DNA from: an uncultured Pigmentiphaga sp.
GTDB taxonomy: Bacteria; Pseudomonadota; Gammaproteobacteria; Burkholderiales; Burkholderiaceae_B
NCBI GenBank assembly: GCA_937891425.1
Contig: CALAGD010000024.1
Coordinates: 62,001 to 126,000 of the forward strand
Reading direction: 5' to 3'
DNA length: 64,000 nucleotides
The notes under the pieces: model-generated
What the model was told of the DNA's origin: nothing
Databases searched by the model: none
What the model saw: the letters and a program-made list of their open reading frames with translations, nothing else
Position numbers and translations under genes: made by a program
In this document: positions 26,735 through 34,111 of the stretch, one piece after another
Position numbering within the stretch: the first letter of the stretch is position 1
How the letters are laid out: each line of letters opens with the position of its first letter

Positions 26735-26757
26735 TATATTAGCAATACCTAATTTAG
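26735..26757. promoter_or_regulatory. Candidate BigR/SqrR operator
   Basis: The inverted repeat ATTAG-N6-CTAAT (26738-26753), extended with AT pairs, lies in the 109-base divergent gap between the MBL gene and the ArsR-type gene. BigR proteins are known to bind AT-rich inverted repeats in their own divergent promoters. One site could repress both directions. Confidence 0.65.
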
Positions 26758-26807
26758 AAAACACTTAACTTGAGACTCTTGCCTTGAATGACAACGGCCT
26801 GATCCCC

Positions 26808-27146
26808 ATGCGAGTCGATCCCGACAAACGGCTGGGCAGCCTGGATGAACGCGACCGCCGTTTTCTCACAGAAGGTGCGGCGCGAGCGGCAAACCTGCTG
26901 CGCATGCTGGGCAGCGAACATCGTCTGCTGGTGCTTTGTCTGCTCATCGAGCACAAGGAGCTCACGGTCGGCGCACTCAACGAGCATCTCATGCTCAGCC
27001 AGTCGGCCTTATCCCAACATTTGGCCAAGATGAGGGAAGAAGGCCTGGTCACGTACCGTCGCGAAGCGCAAACGCTTTACTACCGTATCGCCGACCCCAA
27101 TGTTGAAGAGGTGGTCGCCACCCTGAAAGCCATTTTTTGTCCCTGA
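26808..27146 (+). CDS. bigR: ArsR-family persulfide-sensing repressor (BigR/SqrR type)
   Basis: The product has 112 residues from the ATG at 26808; a TTG at 26784 would add eight. The winged helix is complete (VGALNEHLMLSQSALSQHLAKMREEGLV). Metal-binding ArsR motifs are absent. Two cysteines, Cys44 (in LLVLCLL) and Cys111 (in AIFCP), sit where BigR has Cys42 and Cys108, the pair that forms a polysulfide bridge and releases DNA. This spacing supports the ATG start. It is followed 22 bases later by a rhodanese gene and is divergent from the persulfide dioxygenase. Confidence 0.85.
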   Translation: MRVDPDKRLGSLDERDRRFLTEGAARAANLLRMLGSEHRLLVLCLLIEHKELTVGALNEHLMLSQSALSQHLAKMREEGLVTYRREAQTLYYRIADPNVEEVVATLKAIFCP

Positions 27147-27168
27147 TGCCCCAAAGGAGGACATCATC

Positions 27169-27696
27169 ATGGCACTGAAGAAGATCTCCCCCGTACAGGC
27201 CCGAGAACTGCTCAACCAAGGTGCGGTACTCGTCGACATTCGCTCTGCCGACGAACATGCCCGGGAGCGCGTTGCAGGCGCCACACACATTCCTCTGGAG
27301 CAGTTGAATGGGGAAGCGTTGTCGGCACTGCAGGCCAACGCCGTCATCTTCCACTGCCGGTCCGGCACCCGCACGGCCATGCATGCGCACACGCTCGAAA
27401 CCTGTGCGCCGTGCGACGCCTACATGCTCGACGGTGGGCTGGATGCCTGGAAGAAAGCGGGATTACCCGTCGAACAGGACGCATCCAGGCCTATCGAGCT
27501 GTCGCGCCAGGTGCAGATCGCCGCCGGCTCCCTGGTGCTGACGGGGGTCGCACTGGGACTGTGGGTGTCGCCGGCGTTCTACGCGTTGTCGGCATTCATC
27601 GGTGCCGGCCTGGTATTTGCCGGAATCACGGGCTTTTGCGGCCTCGCCCGCATACTCATGAAAATGCCGTGGAACACACGGCACACACAGGCCTGA
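27169..27696 (+). CDS. Membrane-anchored rhodanese-like sulfurtransferase with DUF2892-type tail
   Basis: The product has 175 residues. The AAAGGAGG ribosome site is excellent. The rhodanese domain (1-105) carries active-site Cys63 in FHCRSGTRTA. A DUF2892-like pair of transmembrane helices follows (about 120-165: IAAGSLVLTGVALGLWV and FIGAGLVFAGITGFCGLARIL). Such proteins move sulfane sulfur at the inner membrane. It is co-transcribed with the BigR-like repressor, so it is likely induced by sulfide or polysulfide. Confidence 0.9.
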   Translation: MALKKISPVQARELLNQGAVLVDIRSADEHARERVAGATHIPLEQLNGEALSALQANAVIFHCRSGTRTAMHAHTLETCAPCDAYMLDGGLDAWKKAGLPVEQDASRPIELSRQVQIAAGSLVLTGVALGLWVSPAFYALSAFIGAGLVFAGITGFCGLARILMKMPWNTRHTQA

Positions 27697-27722
27697 GTGC
27701 CCCACGCGCCGCCCGGCGCCGC

Positions 27723-28559
27723 TCAGCCCCGGGCGTATTCGAGAATGCGCTGCGCCTGGATGACCACCGGCATGTCCACCATTTGCCCATCCAGCTGGAA
27801 AGCAGCTCCGCCCGAGCGCTCGCTGCCCTCGATCACGCGTCGCGCCCAGTCGACCTCCTCTTCCGAAGGGGTGAATACAGCGCGCACCTCGGCGACCTGT
27901 CGCGGATGAATGCATAGCTTGCCGCGGAATCCCATGCGTCGTGCCATGAGCGCGTCGGCCCGGACCTTCCCCGCATCGTTGATCTCCACGGTCACTCCGT
28001 CCACCGGCCCTGCCAGCCGATGCAGAGCACTCTGCATGGTGACCGCGAACCGCAATGGCAGCAGCTCGATCTGGTTCTCGGAACACTGAATGCCGGTCTC
28101 GGCCATGAAGTCGATATGGCCGACGGCCAGTCGTACGACACCTTCCGCACCCGCGATATCCGCTAGCGCCTGATACCCCCGGGCACTTTCCACCAGCGGA
28201 ATCAAGGGGGCATCGCTGCACGCCGCACGCACCTGGCGCAACGTGTCTCCCGACTCGGCCTTTGCCACCATGATGCCGGGCGTGGACTGCAACTGCGCCA
28301 GCATCTGCAGGTCTTTCTGCCCCTCGGACGAATCGGGTGAGCTGATGCGGATCATGACGCCCTTGCCGACGGCGGACAGCTGAGCCCAGGCCTCGATCAG
28401 CGCACGGCGTGCATCATCCTTGTCGGCAGCCGCAACGGCGTCTTCCAGATCAAACACCACGGCATCCGCCGCGCTGGCAAGAGCCTTGCCGTAACGATCC
28501 GGGCGACTGGCCGGCACAAAAAGAAAAGTACGGGCAAACTTGAGAAGCGATTCGTTCAT
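27723..28559 (-). CDS. HpcH/HpaI aldolase / citrate lyase beta-like (CitE) protein
   Basis: The product has 278 residues and is a TIM-barrel, Mg-dependent acyl-CoA lyase. The first motif is RTFLFVPASRPDRYGKAL, then AVVFDLEDAVAAADK with metal/CoA residues, PLVESARGYQAL with the catalytic Glu, and CIHPRQVAEV. Stand-alone CitE-like proteins cleave malyl-, citramalyl- or methylmalyl-CoA. No citrate lyase alpha or gamma genes are nearby, so citrate cleavage is unlikely. It converges with the rhodanese gene. Confidence 0.88.
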   Translation of the reverse strand: MNESLLKFARTFLFVPASRPDRYGKALASAADAVVFDLEDAVAAADKDDARRALIEAWAQLSAVGKGVMIRISSPDSSEGQKDLQMLAQLQSTPGIMVAKAESGDTLRQVRAACSDAPLIPLVESARGYQALADIAGAEGVVRLAVGHIDFMAETGIQCSENQIELLPLRFAVTMQSALHRLAGPVDGVTVEINDAGKVRADALMARRMGFRGKLCIHPRQVAEVRAVFTPSEEEVDWARRVIEGSERSGGAAFQLDGQMVDMPVVIQAQRILEYARG

Positions 28560-28669
28560 GAGATGGTCCTGGTTTCCGCCACGAAGTCACGGCATCCCCA
28601 ACCGAACAGTTGAGGATGCCGGCCCCAACTCGATGTCGGTGCAAGCGTACACCAGATGGCGGTGACCAT

Positions 28670-29071
28670 TCACGCCGCCGGCAACCACTGCGGCTCGGCC
28701 GCCAGCACGCGGATGGTCTGGGTATTTCCTGACGGCAGCACTACTTCACTGCACTCGCCGATTCTGGTGCCGATGAGTGCCAGCCCTACTGGCGTGAGGA
28801 TGGAAATGCGTGCCGACCGGGGGTCGGCCTCGCGCGGTTCCACCAGCGTAACGATCTGACGCACACCGGTCTCTTCCACCACGTACGTGACCAGGTCGTT
28901 CAATTCCACGTACTCCTTGTCGCGTTCGCCTTCTGGTAACACCGTGGCCTGCGCGATGAGGTCGTAGACGGTATCGAGTACCGAGTTGTCGCCCGACGTG
29001 CGCGAGATCTCCTCGGCCAGGCGGGTCAGGTAGGACGCGTCGTCGCGCGTCAACTTGCGCATCGTGTTCAT
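28670..29071 (-). CDS. rnk: Nucleoside diphosphate kinase regulator (Rnk, GreA/B C-terminal family)
   Basis: The product has 133 residues. The ATG at 29071 has AGAGG upstream; a GTG two codons earlier is less likely. The short N-terminal helical part (LTRDDASYLTRLAEEI) is followed by the GreA/GreB C-terminal FKBP-like domain (ARISILTPVGLALIGTRIGE). Rnk binds RNA polymerase in the secondary channel region and affects nucleotide pools in E. coli and Pseudomonas. Confidence 0.9.
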   Translation of the reverse strand: MNTMRKLTRDDASYLTRLAEEISRTSGDNSVLDTVYDLIAQATVLPEGERDKEYVELNDLVTYVVEETGVRQIVTLVEPREADPRSARISILTPVGLALIGTRIGECSEVVLPSGNTQTIRVLAAEPQWLPAA

Positions 29072-29673
29072 ATGCACCTCTCTCAGGAATGCTCTAGTCG
29101 CGCGCGTGCCGCGCGGCGACTGCGTGAATGAATGAATCCGTTGTTGGGTGTTACTTGGACCGGGTGCTCGGCGGCCAGCGGTTATTGGGTTGTGATGCTG
29201 GGGTTGGCGCGCCGAGCTTGGAAAAGGCAGGCAAGCGAGTTGCCGCGCAGCGTGGAAACGCGTCGCACACTAGTCTGCGAACGCTGTCTCGAGCGAAAAG
29301 AACGGTTCCGGAGCGATGACGCAGGTGCGCACGCGCTCGCCCATGCAGCCACCAAGCTGCATGCGCTGCTTACGGTCGTTTCGCGCGATGCACACATGTC
29401 GAATACGTGAAAACGAATACGGGAACGCCCGCTGCCACGCGGCCTATTGCAGCGCGTGCATACAGGCAACGGAAAGCACCAGACGCATCAACCATACCAT
29501 GCGCCCGGCAATTAGACCAGTCGCGACTTCCCCCGGTTCAGCCGTCACCCGGACCGCACACGCCGATTGATTACAATCTCCTTGGCAACTTGCCAACCGG
29601 CGCAGGCTCTCGCCTGTCTGCCGAACTGTCATCGCCCAGGCTTGTTTCGCCTGACCGCGTACTGGAGTCCTGA
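29072..29673. other. 602-base stretch without a recognisable gene
   Basis: Short frames exist on both strands, but they are Arg/Cys-rich, lack ribosome sites and resemble no family known to me. Neither a preQ1-type aptamer nor a T-tract terminator was recognised before the VUT gene. It presumably holds the promoters of rnk (minus) and of the VUT-queF pair (plus). Confidence 0.45.
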
Positions 29674-30243
29674 ATGCCACTCAATCCCGCTCACCGGCGC
29701 AGAAGGGAGGGGCTTGCCTTTCTCGCCGCCTTTGCGCTTTGCATTCCCCTGGCCAACTGGATGGTCACACATGTCGGCTTTGTGTGCGTGCCAGACGGCC
29801 CGTGCCTGGTTCCCGTCGCCCCCGGGGTGCTTGCCCCTACCGCCGTACTCATGGTGGGCCTTGCCCTGGTACTGCGCGACCTCGTGCAGCGCCGGCTTGG
29901 CCTATGGGGCGCGGTGTGGGCCATCGGCATCGGCGGCCTGCTCTCCTGGCTGGTAGCCGAACCCTCCGTCATCGCGGCCTCCGTCGCCGCCTTCCTGTTC
30001 TCAGAACTGGCTGATCTTGCCGTCTATACTCCCCTGCAGAAGCGCCGCCTGGTACTTGCCGTCGTGCTCTCCAGCATCGTCGGCCTCACGGTGGACACCG
30101 TGATTTTCCTGTATCTTGCATTCGGCAATCTGGATTTCATGTGGGGGCAGATCATCGGCAAGACCTGGATGGTGCTGCTTTCCATTCCGGTCATTCAGTG
30201 GTTGAGAAAGCGCGACGAACGCCTCAACCTGCAACCCGCCTGA
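29674..30243 (+). CDS. VUT-family transporter, probable queuosine precursor (preQ0) importer
   Basis: The product has 189 residues. The family is Vut_1 (YhhQ-related), with six hydrophobic segments: FLAAFALCIPLANWM, VLAPTAVLMVGLALVL, AVWAIGIGGLLSWLV, VIAASVAAFLFSELA, LVLAVVLSSIVGLTVDTVIFLYLA and WMVLLSIPVIQW. The motif GLALVLRDLVQRRLG is typical. YhhQ imports 7-cyano-7-deazaguanine. queF, which reduces that compound, follows 12 bases later, so the pair forms a salvage unit for queuosine in tRNA. Confidence 0.85.
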   Translation: MPLNPAHRRRREGLAFLAAFALCIPLANWMVTHVGFVCVPDGPCLVPVAPGVLAPTAVLMVGLALVLRDLVQRRLGLWGAVWAIGIGGLLSWLVAEPSVIAASVAAFLFSELADLAVYTPLQKRRLVLAVVLSSIVGLTVDTVIFLYLAFGNLDFMWGQIIGKTWMVLLSIPVIQWLRKRDERLNLQPA

Positions 30244-30255
30244 CGCAAGAGCGCC

Positions 30256-30717
30256 ATGACGTCATACACTACGAACCTGACCCAGCTGGGCCGACAGATC
30301 AACGCGCCGGCCTCGCCCGAAGACGCCGTGCTGGAACGGGTACCGAACCCGCACGCCGATGTAGATTACGTGGCCCGGTTCACCATACCGGAGTTCACTT
30401 CGCTCTGCCCGGTCACCGGCCAGCCCGACTTCGCCCATCTGGTCATCGACTATGTTCCCGACCAATGGCTGGTGGAGTCCAAGTCGCTCAAGCTGTACGT
30501 CACGTCGTTCCGGAACCACGGGGCCTTCCACGAGGACTGCACGGTGGCTATCGGCAAACGCCTGGTCGCGCTGCTCGAGCCCCGTTGGCTGCGTATCGGC
30601 GGCTACTGGTACCCGCGCGGCGGGATACCGATCGACGTATTCTGGCAAACTGGTGAGGCGCCTGCGGGAGTGTGGCTGCCCGACACGGGGGTTCCCGGCT
30701 ACCGTGGGCGCGGTTGA
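30256..30717 (+). CDS. queF: NADPH-dependent 7-cyano-7-deazaguanine reductase, short type
   Basis: The product has 153 residues and reduces preQ0 to preQ1 in queuosine synthesis. The T-fold signature TSLCPVTGQPDFAHL carries the nucleophile Cys51 and Asp58, spaced as in Bacillus QueF (Cys55/Asp62). LVESKSLKLYVTSFRNHGAFHED holds the QueF motif and substrate Glu. The length is that of the unimodular type I enzyme, not the 280-residue enterobacterial form. It is coupled with the VUT gene. Confidence 0.95.
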   Translation: MTSYTTNLTQLGRQINAPASPEDAVLERVPNPHADVDYVARFTIPEFTSLCPVTGQPDFAHLVIDYVPDQWLVESKSLKLYVTSFRNHGAFHEDCTVAIGKRLVALLEPRWLRIGGYWYPRGGIPIDVFWQTGEAPAGVWLPDTGVPGYRGRG

Positions 30718-30727
30718 CGCTTGTGCC

Positions 30728-31450
30728 ATGGATGACGCTGTCATTGCCGCGATGCAGCGCTGGCCACAAGTGCCAGACGTGCATGGATGGCTGTCCCTGG
30801 ATGCCCGGGGAACCTGGCGCCTGCACGAGGGTGGCGACGCTGCCCTCGGAACGCCCGGCAGGCCCATCACCAACCAGCGCATCATCGCTTTCATCAATCG
30901 GAACTATGCCTCTGCCGACGACGGGAGCTGGTATTTCCAGAACGGGCCGCAGCGGGTGTTCGTTCATCTGGCCGCTGCCCCCTACGTCATTCGCGTCGCT
31001 GCCGACCGCTCGGCTCTTGAAACCCACACGGGCCAGCGTATCGAAAAGGTCGATGCCTGGTTCCTGACCACCGATGGCAGCCTTTACGCAGCCACGTCAC
31101 TGGGCGGAGCGATCGTGCTCGACCGCCACCTTGAAGACGTCATGCAGCATCTGTTTGCTACCACGGGCCAGCCACTCCTGGACGTGCTGGCCGACATGTC
31201 AGACTCCGATGCTGCCGCGGCGCCTGTTTCTTGCGTCCATCCTCCGACCATCGTTGCGCCGACGGAAGCGCCGGCAGCTGCACCGCCCGCAACCGGTGGC
31301 TCCGGGCACGCCTGGCTCATGGCAGGCGGTTTCAACCTGCCCCTTGCACCGGTACGCTGGGTGGCACCCGGGCAGATTCCCGAAATCCTGCGATTCCGAC
31401 GTGCCCCGTACCCAGGCAGCGCATGCTCTGGCTGCAATCAGGCCAGTTGA
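30728..31450 (+). CDS. Conserved hypothetical protein
   Basis: The product has 240 residues. The start MDDAVIAAMQRWPQVPDVHGWLSL lies 10 bases after queF. The first 145 residues look folded (WYFQNGPQRVFVHLAAAPYVIRV, GQRIEKVDAWFLTTDGSLY). A Pro/Ala-rich linker follows, then a short tail with two Cys (ACSGC). I recall similar proteins next to queF in Bordetella-type genomes but cannot name the domain with confidence. No signal peptide or membrane segment is visible. It is probably the third gene of the queuosine transcript. Confidence 0.75.
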   Translation: MDDAVIAAMQRWPQVPDVHGWLSLDARGTWRLHEGGDAALGTPGRPITNQRIIAFINRNYASADDGSWYFQNGPQRVFVHLAAAPYVIRVAADRSALETHTGQRIEKVDAWFLTTDGSLYAATSLGGAIVLDRHLEDVMQHLFATTGQPLLDVLADMSDSDAAAAPVSCVHPPTIVAPTEAPAAAPPATGGSGHAWLMAGGFNLPLAPVRWVAPGQIPEILRFRRAPYPGSACSGCNQAS

Positions 31451-31464
31451 GGTACAAACCCGTC

Positions 31465-31504
31465 TTGACAGTGCTCGCAATCACGGCGATAGTCTGATTG
31501 CGAG
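31465..31504 (+). promoter_or_regulatory. cspA promoter with overlapping inverted repeat
   Basis: TTGACA (31465-31470), 17 bases and GATAGT (31488-31493) form a good promoter. A perfect 10-base inverted repeat CTCGCAATCA ... TGATTGCGAG (31474-31483 and 31495-31504, 11 bases between) straddles the spacer and the start point. It is either an operator or the 5' hairpin of the transcript. The untranslated leader would be about 170 bases, as is usual for cold-shock genes. Confidence 0.6.
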
Positions 31505-31670
31505 ATCTTCAAGTGGTGTGGCTCGGTACAGGGTGTGCGGCCTGCGGCACTTCGACCTGTAGCAGTTCCGGTCGCCTAAGGTATCAGGCATGTCTGTCTG
31601 CCTTGCCGTTGCTTCCTTGAGTTCTGGCATTCACTCGGCATTTGGTTTGTTTTTTCAAGGATCACCAAGC

Positions 31671-31877
31671 ATGGCAACAGGCGTCGTCAAATGGTTCAAC
31701 GCTGAGAAGGGCTACGGTTTCATCATGCCCGACGATGGCGGCAAGGATCTTTTCGCCCACTACTCGGAAATCCGGGGTGTCAACGGGTACAAGACACTGC
31801 AGGAAAACCAGCGCGTAAGTTATGAAGCCACCCAAGGCGCGAAGGGCCCGCAGGCTACCAATATTCAAATTCTGTAA
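31671..31877 (+). CDS. cspA: Cold-shock protein (CspA family)
   Basis: The product has 68 residues. AAGGA lies upstream of the ATG. A single cold-shock domain with RNP1 (KGYGFI) and RNP2 (LFAHY) is present in TGVVKWFNAEKGYGFIMPDD. It is an RNA chaperone that melts mRNA structure. The long leader before it may control translation with temperature. A strong terminator follows at 31967-31994. Confidence 0.96.
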   Translation: MATGVVKWFNAEKGYGFIMPDDGGKDLFAHYSEIRGVNGYKTLQENQRVSYEATQGAKGPQATNIQIL

Positions 31878-31966
31878 ATCATTCCGATAACCCGCTCAGG
31901 CAGCCGCGTGATCTTCGCGCCTGACAGTACGGCGGGGAATGCTGCTTGAGCATGCAGGCTGCCATG

Positions 31967-31994
31967 AAGACCGCCAGACTGGCGGTCTTTTTTT
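31967..31994 (+). terminator. Rho-independent terminator of cspA
   Basis: The perfect 9-base stem AAGACCGCC / GGCGGTCTT has a 5-base loop, and its final TT continues into further Ts to give a run of seven. Confidence 0.93.
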
Positions 31995-32045
31995 GCGGAA
32001 GGCGCCGTGTGGCCGCCCGGCCTTCGCAGCAGCAATAGCGCCAGC

Positions 32046-33476
32046 TCACAGCAACGGCGAGAACAACCGGGCACCAGCATCAAGGAAGCGCTGGTGCAGC
32101 GGCAGCCGACGGTTGGCAGGCACCTCGGTACTGTCCTGCAGGTCGGCCTCGAACTGCGCGGCCAATTGTTGGGCCAATTCCGCCCCATATACCACCGCGC
32201 AGACCTCGAAGTTCAGCCAGAAACTGCGCGGATCGAAGTTGGCCGTGCCGACAAAACTGCACTCATCATCGATCACGAGCGTTTTGGAGTGCAGCATCTT
32301 GTCGTGATATTCCCAGATGCGTACCCCGTAACGGATCAGCTCATCGAAGTATGAGCGCGCTGCCGCACTCACGATGAGAGAATCGCTACGCCGTGGTACC
32401 AGTATGCGTACGTCGACCCCCCGCATGGCAGCCGATGTCAGAGCCATCAGAGCCTCGTGCGTGGGCACGAAATATGGCGTGGTCAGCCACGCCCGTTTCG
32501 TTGCCGCGTAGAGGGCGGCCACCTGCGCACGGTGTATCGACTCGCGTTCGTCGCTGGGTCCTGAATGCAGAATCTGCAGGTAGTAACGCCCAGGACGGCT
32601 TTCCGGCAGAAGATCGTTCAGCTCCTCGGGAGGAAAGTTCTCTGCCTCACGCGAATACACCCAGTCTTCAAGAAAGACCATCTGCAACCAGCGAGCCGCA
32701 CCCCCGGCAATGCGCAGGTGAATGTCGTGATACGCGCGCGGATTGACGCGCTCGTCGCCATCATCGGTGACATTGATGCCACCCGTGAACGCAATGTGCC
32801 CGTCGCACACCAGGATCTTGCGATGCGAGCGGAAGTTCGTTACGGGTCGGAGCCGACGGCCGATCTTGGTACTGTGGAAATAGCCCACCTGACCGCCCGC
32901 GGCACGAAGTGGCTCGAAAAAACGGCGGCTGGCCGACCACGAACCCAATGCGTCAACCAGCACACGCACTTTGACCCCTTCGCGCGCCTTCTCGATGAGC
33001 AGGTCGCGCATGGTAGTACCGATGCGGTCGGCATCGAAAATGTACGATTCCAGGTGCACATGATGGCGCGCACAGCGAATGGCCTCGAACATGGCTTCGA
33101 AGGTCTGTGCGCCATCGACCAGCAGATCCACCGCATGCGCTGTTGACAGCGGCGCGTCGCTACTTGCCAGCCCCAGGCGCACCAGCTGGTGCGCCTGGGG
33201 CGGGATGTCGGTGTTCTGCTCGCGCGACTGGGCCGCTTCCGCCTGCAGCGCCAGCGCGACCCGCGTGCGTACACGCCGCGACCGGAATCGCTTGAGCCGT
33301 TGAGGCCCGAAGAAATAGAACGCCAGGAGGCCGATGACGGGGAGCCAGCCCAGCAGGAGGATCCAGGCCAGCGTGGCAGTCGGGGATCGCTTCTGCAGGA
33401 TCACCCAACCAACCAGCACCACGAAATACACTGCCCAGATCGCGTAAAAGGCGGTTTCCCAAGCCGTGCCCGACAA
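32046..33476 (-). CDS. cls: Cardiolipin synthase (phospholipase D family)
   Basis: The product has 476 residues and condenses two phosphatidylglycerols, or PG with another lipid, at the inner membrane. Two N-terminal membrane segments are followed by the two catalytic HKD motifs: SHRKILVCDGHIAFTGG and LHSKTLVIDDECSFVGTAN. The length matches ClsA. The start appears to be TTG at 33476 (GGAG four bases upstream); no ATG precedes the first membrane segment in frame. It follows the glycine-zipper lipoprotein gene by 22 bases. Confidence 0.93.
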   Translation of the reverse strand: MSGTAWETAFYAIWAVYFVVLVGWVILQKRSPTATLAWILLLGWLPVIGLLAFYFFGPQRLKRFRSRRVRTRVALALQAEAAQSREQNTDIPPQAHQLVRLGLASSDAPLSTAHAVDLLVDGAQTFEAMFEAIRCARHHVHLESYIFDADRIGTTMRDLLIEKAREGVKVRVLVDALGSWSASRRFFEPLRAAGGQVGYFHSTKIGRRLRPVTNFRSHRKILVCDGHIAFTGGINVTDDGDERVNPRAYHDIHLRIAGGAARWLQMVFLEDWVYSREAENFPPEELNDLLPESRPGRYYLQILHSGPSDERESIHRAQVAALYAATKRAWLTTPYFVPTHEALMALTSAAMRGVDVRILVPRRSDSLIVSAAARSYFDELIRYGVRIWEYHDKMLHSKTLVIDDECSFVGTANFDPRSFWLNFEVCAVVYGAELAQQLAAQFEADLQDSTEVPANRRLPLHQRFLDAGARLFSPLL

Positions 33477-33498
33477 AAGCTCCAGTTCGATCAGAGGA

Positions 33499-34002
33499 CT
33501 ACCTCACCGGAACGACACGCGTGACGCCCGAACCCGTGATGATCTGAACGCGTTGACCGGCATGAACCGGGACATCTGCCTCTTGCGTAATGACCCGGGT
33601 CTCGCCCGAATCCAGGCGAACCGTAATTTCGTAACCCTTCTTGCGCGTGGCTTCACGCTCGACCGCGGTACCAGCCAGGCCACCCGCCAGACCGCCCACG
33701 ATGGTAGCCAGGGTACGACCTGTACCGCCGCCGATGGTGCTGGCCGCCACGCCACCGATTGCCGCACCCGCGATGGTCCCCACGCCGGTCGACGACTCGG
33801 GCTGGATGATGACGTCGCGCACTCCCAGCACGGTTCCCATGTAGGTGACCTGCTCGCGCTGCGCCTGCCCGTAGGTATATACCCCGCTGGATGCCGAAGG
33901 ATTGGCACACCCTGCGAGTGTGATCACGGCGGTAACGCCCACCGCAAGCGCCGCCCAGCGCAATTGCGTGGGACGAAACCAGTCAGGCTGTAAATGAGTC
34001 AT
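33499..34002 (-). CDS. Glycine-zipper 2TM outer-membrane lipoprotein (SlyB/PcP family-like)
   Basis: The product has 167 residues with signal peptide and lipobox LAGC (Cys32). The central glycine zipper GVGTIAGAAIGGVAASTIGGGTGRTLATIVGGLAGGLAG (two membrane-active helices) is followed by a soluble beta domain (YEITVRLDSGETRVITQEAD). SlyB-type lipoproteins stabilise the outer membrane. It is upstream of and probably co-transcribed with the cardiolipin synthase gene, which fits an envelope-lipid role. Confidence 0.9.
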   Translation of the reverse strand: MTHLQPDWFRPTQLRWAALAVGVTAVITLAGCANPSASSGVYTYGQAQREQVTYMGTVLGVRDVIIQPESSTGVGTIAGAAIGGVAASTIGGGTGRTLATIVGGLAGGLAGTAVEREATRKKGYEITVRLDSGETRVITQEADVPVHAGQRVQIITGSGVTRVVPVR

Positions 34003-34111
34003 TGCTTGCTCGCTGCTTCGACATGAAGAACAGGACTTAATAATAACCGCCCAGGCCGGCGATCACCCACGCTGGAACCGAAACAGAAACCCGAGCCCGT
34101 ACAATCGCGCC

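Noticed and set aside
29132..29410. A 92-codon frame with several Cys in the gap after rnk
   Set aside because: No ribosome site, no domain, and Arg-rich composition typical of chance frames here.
29571..29673. A preQ1 riboswitch before the VUT-queF genes
   Set aside because: The compact C-rich loop and A-rich tail of preQ1-I aptamers and a terminator or anti-Shine-Dalgarno switch are not present.
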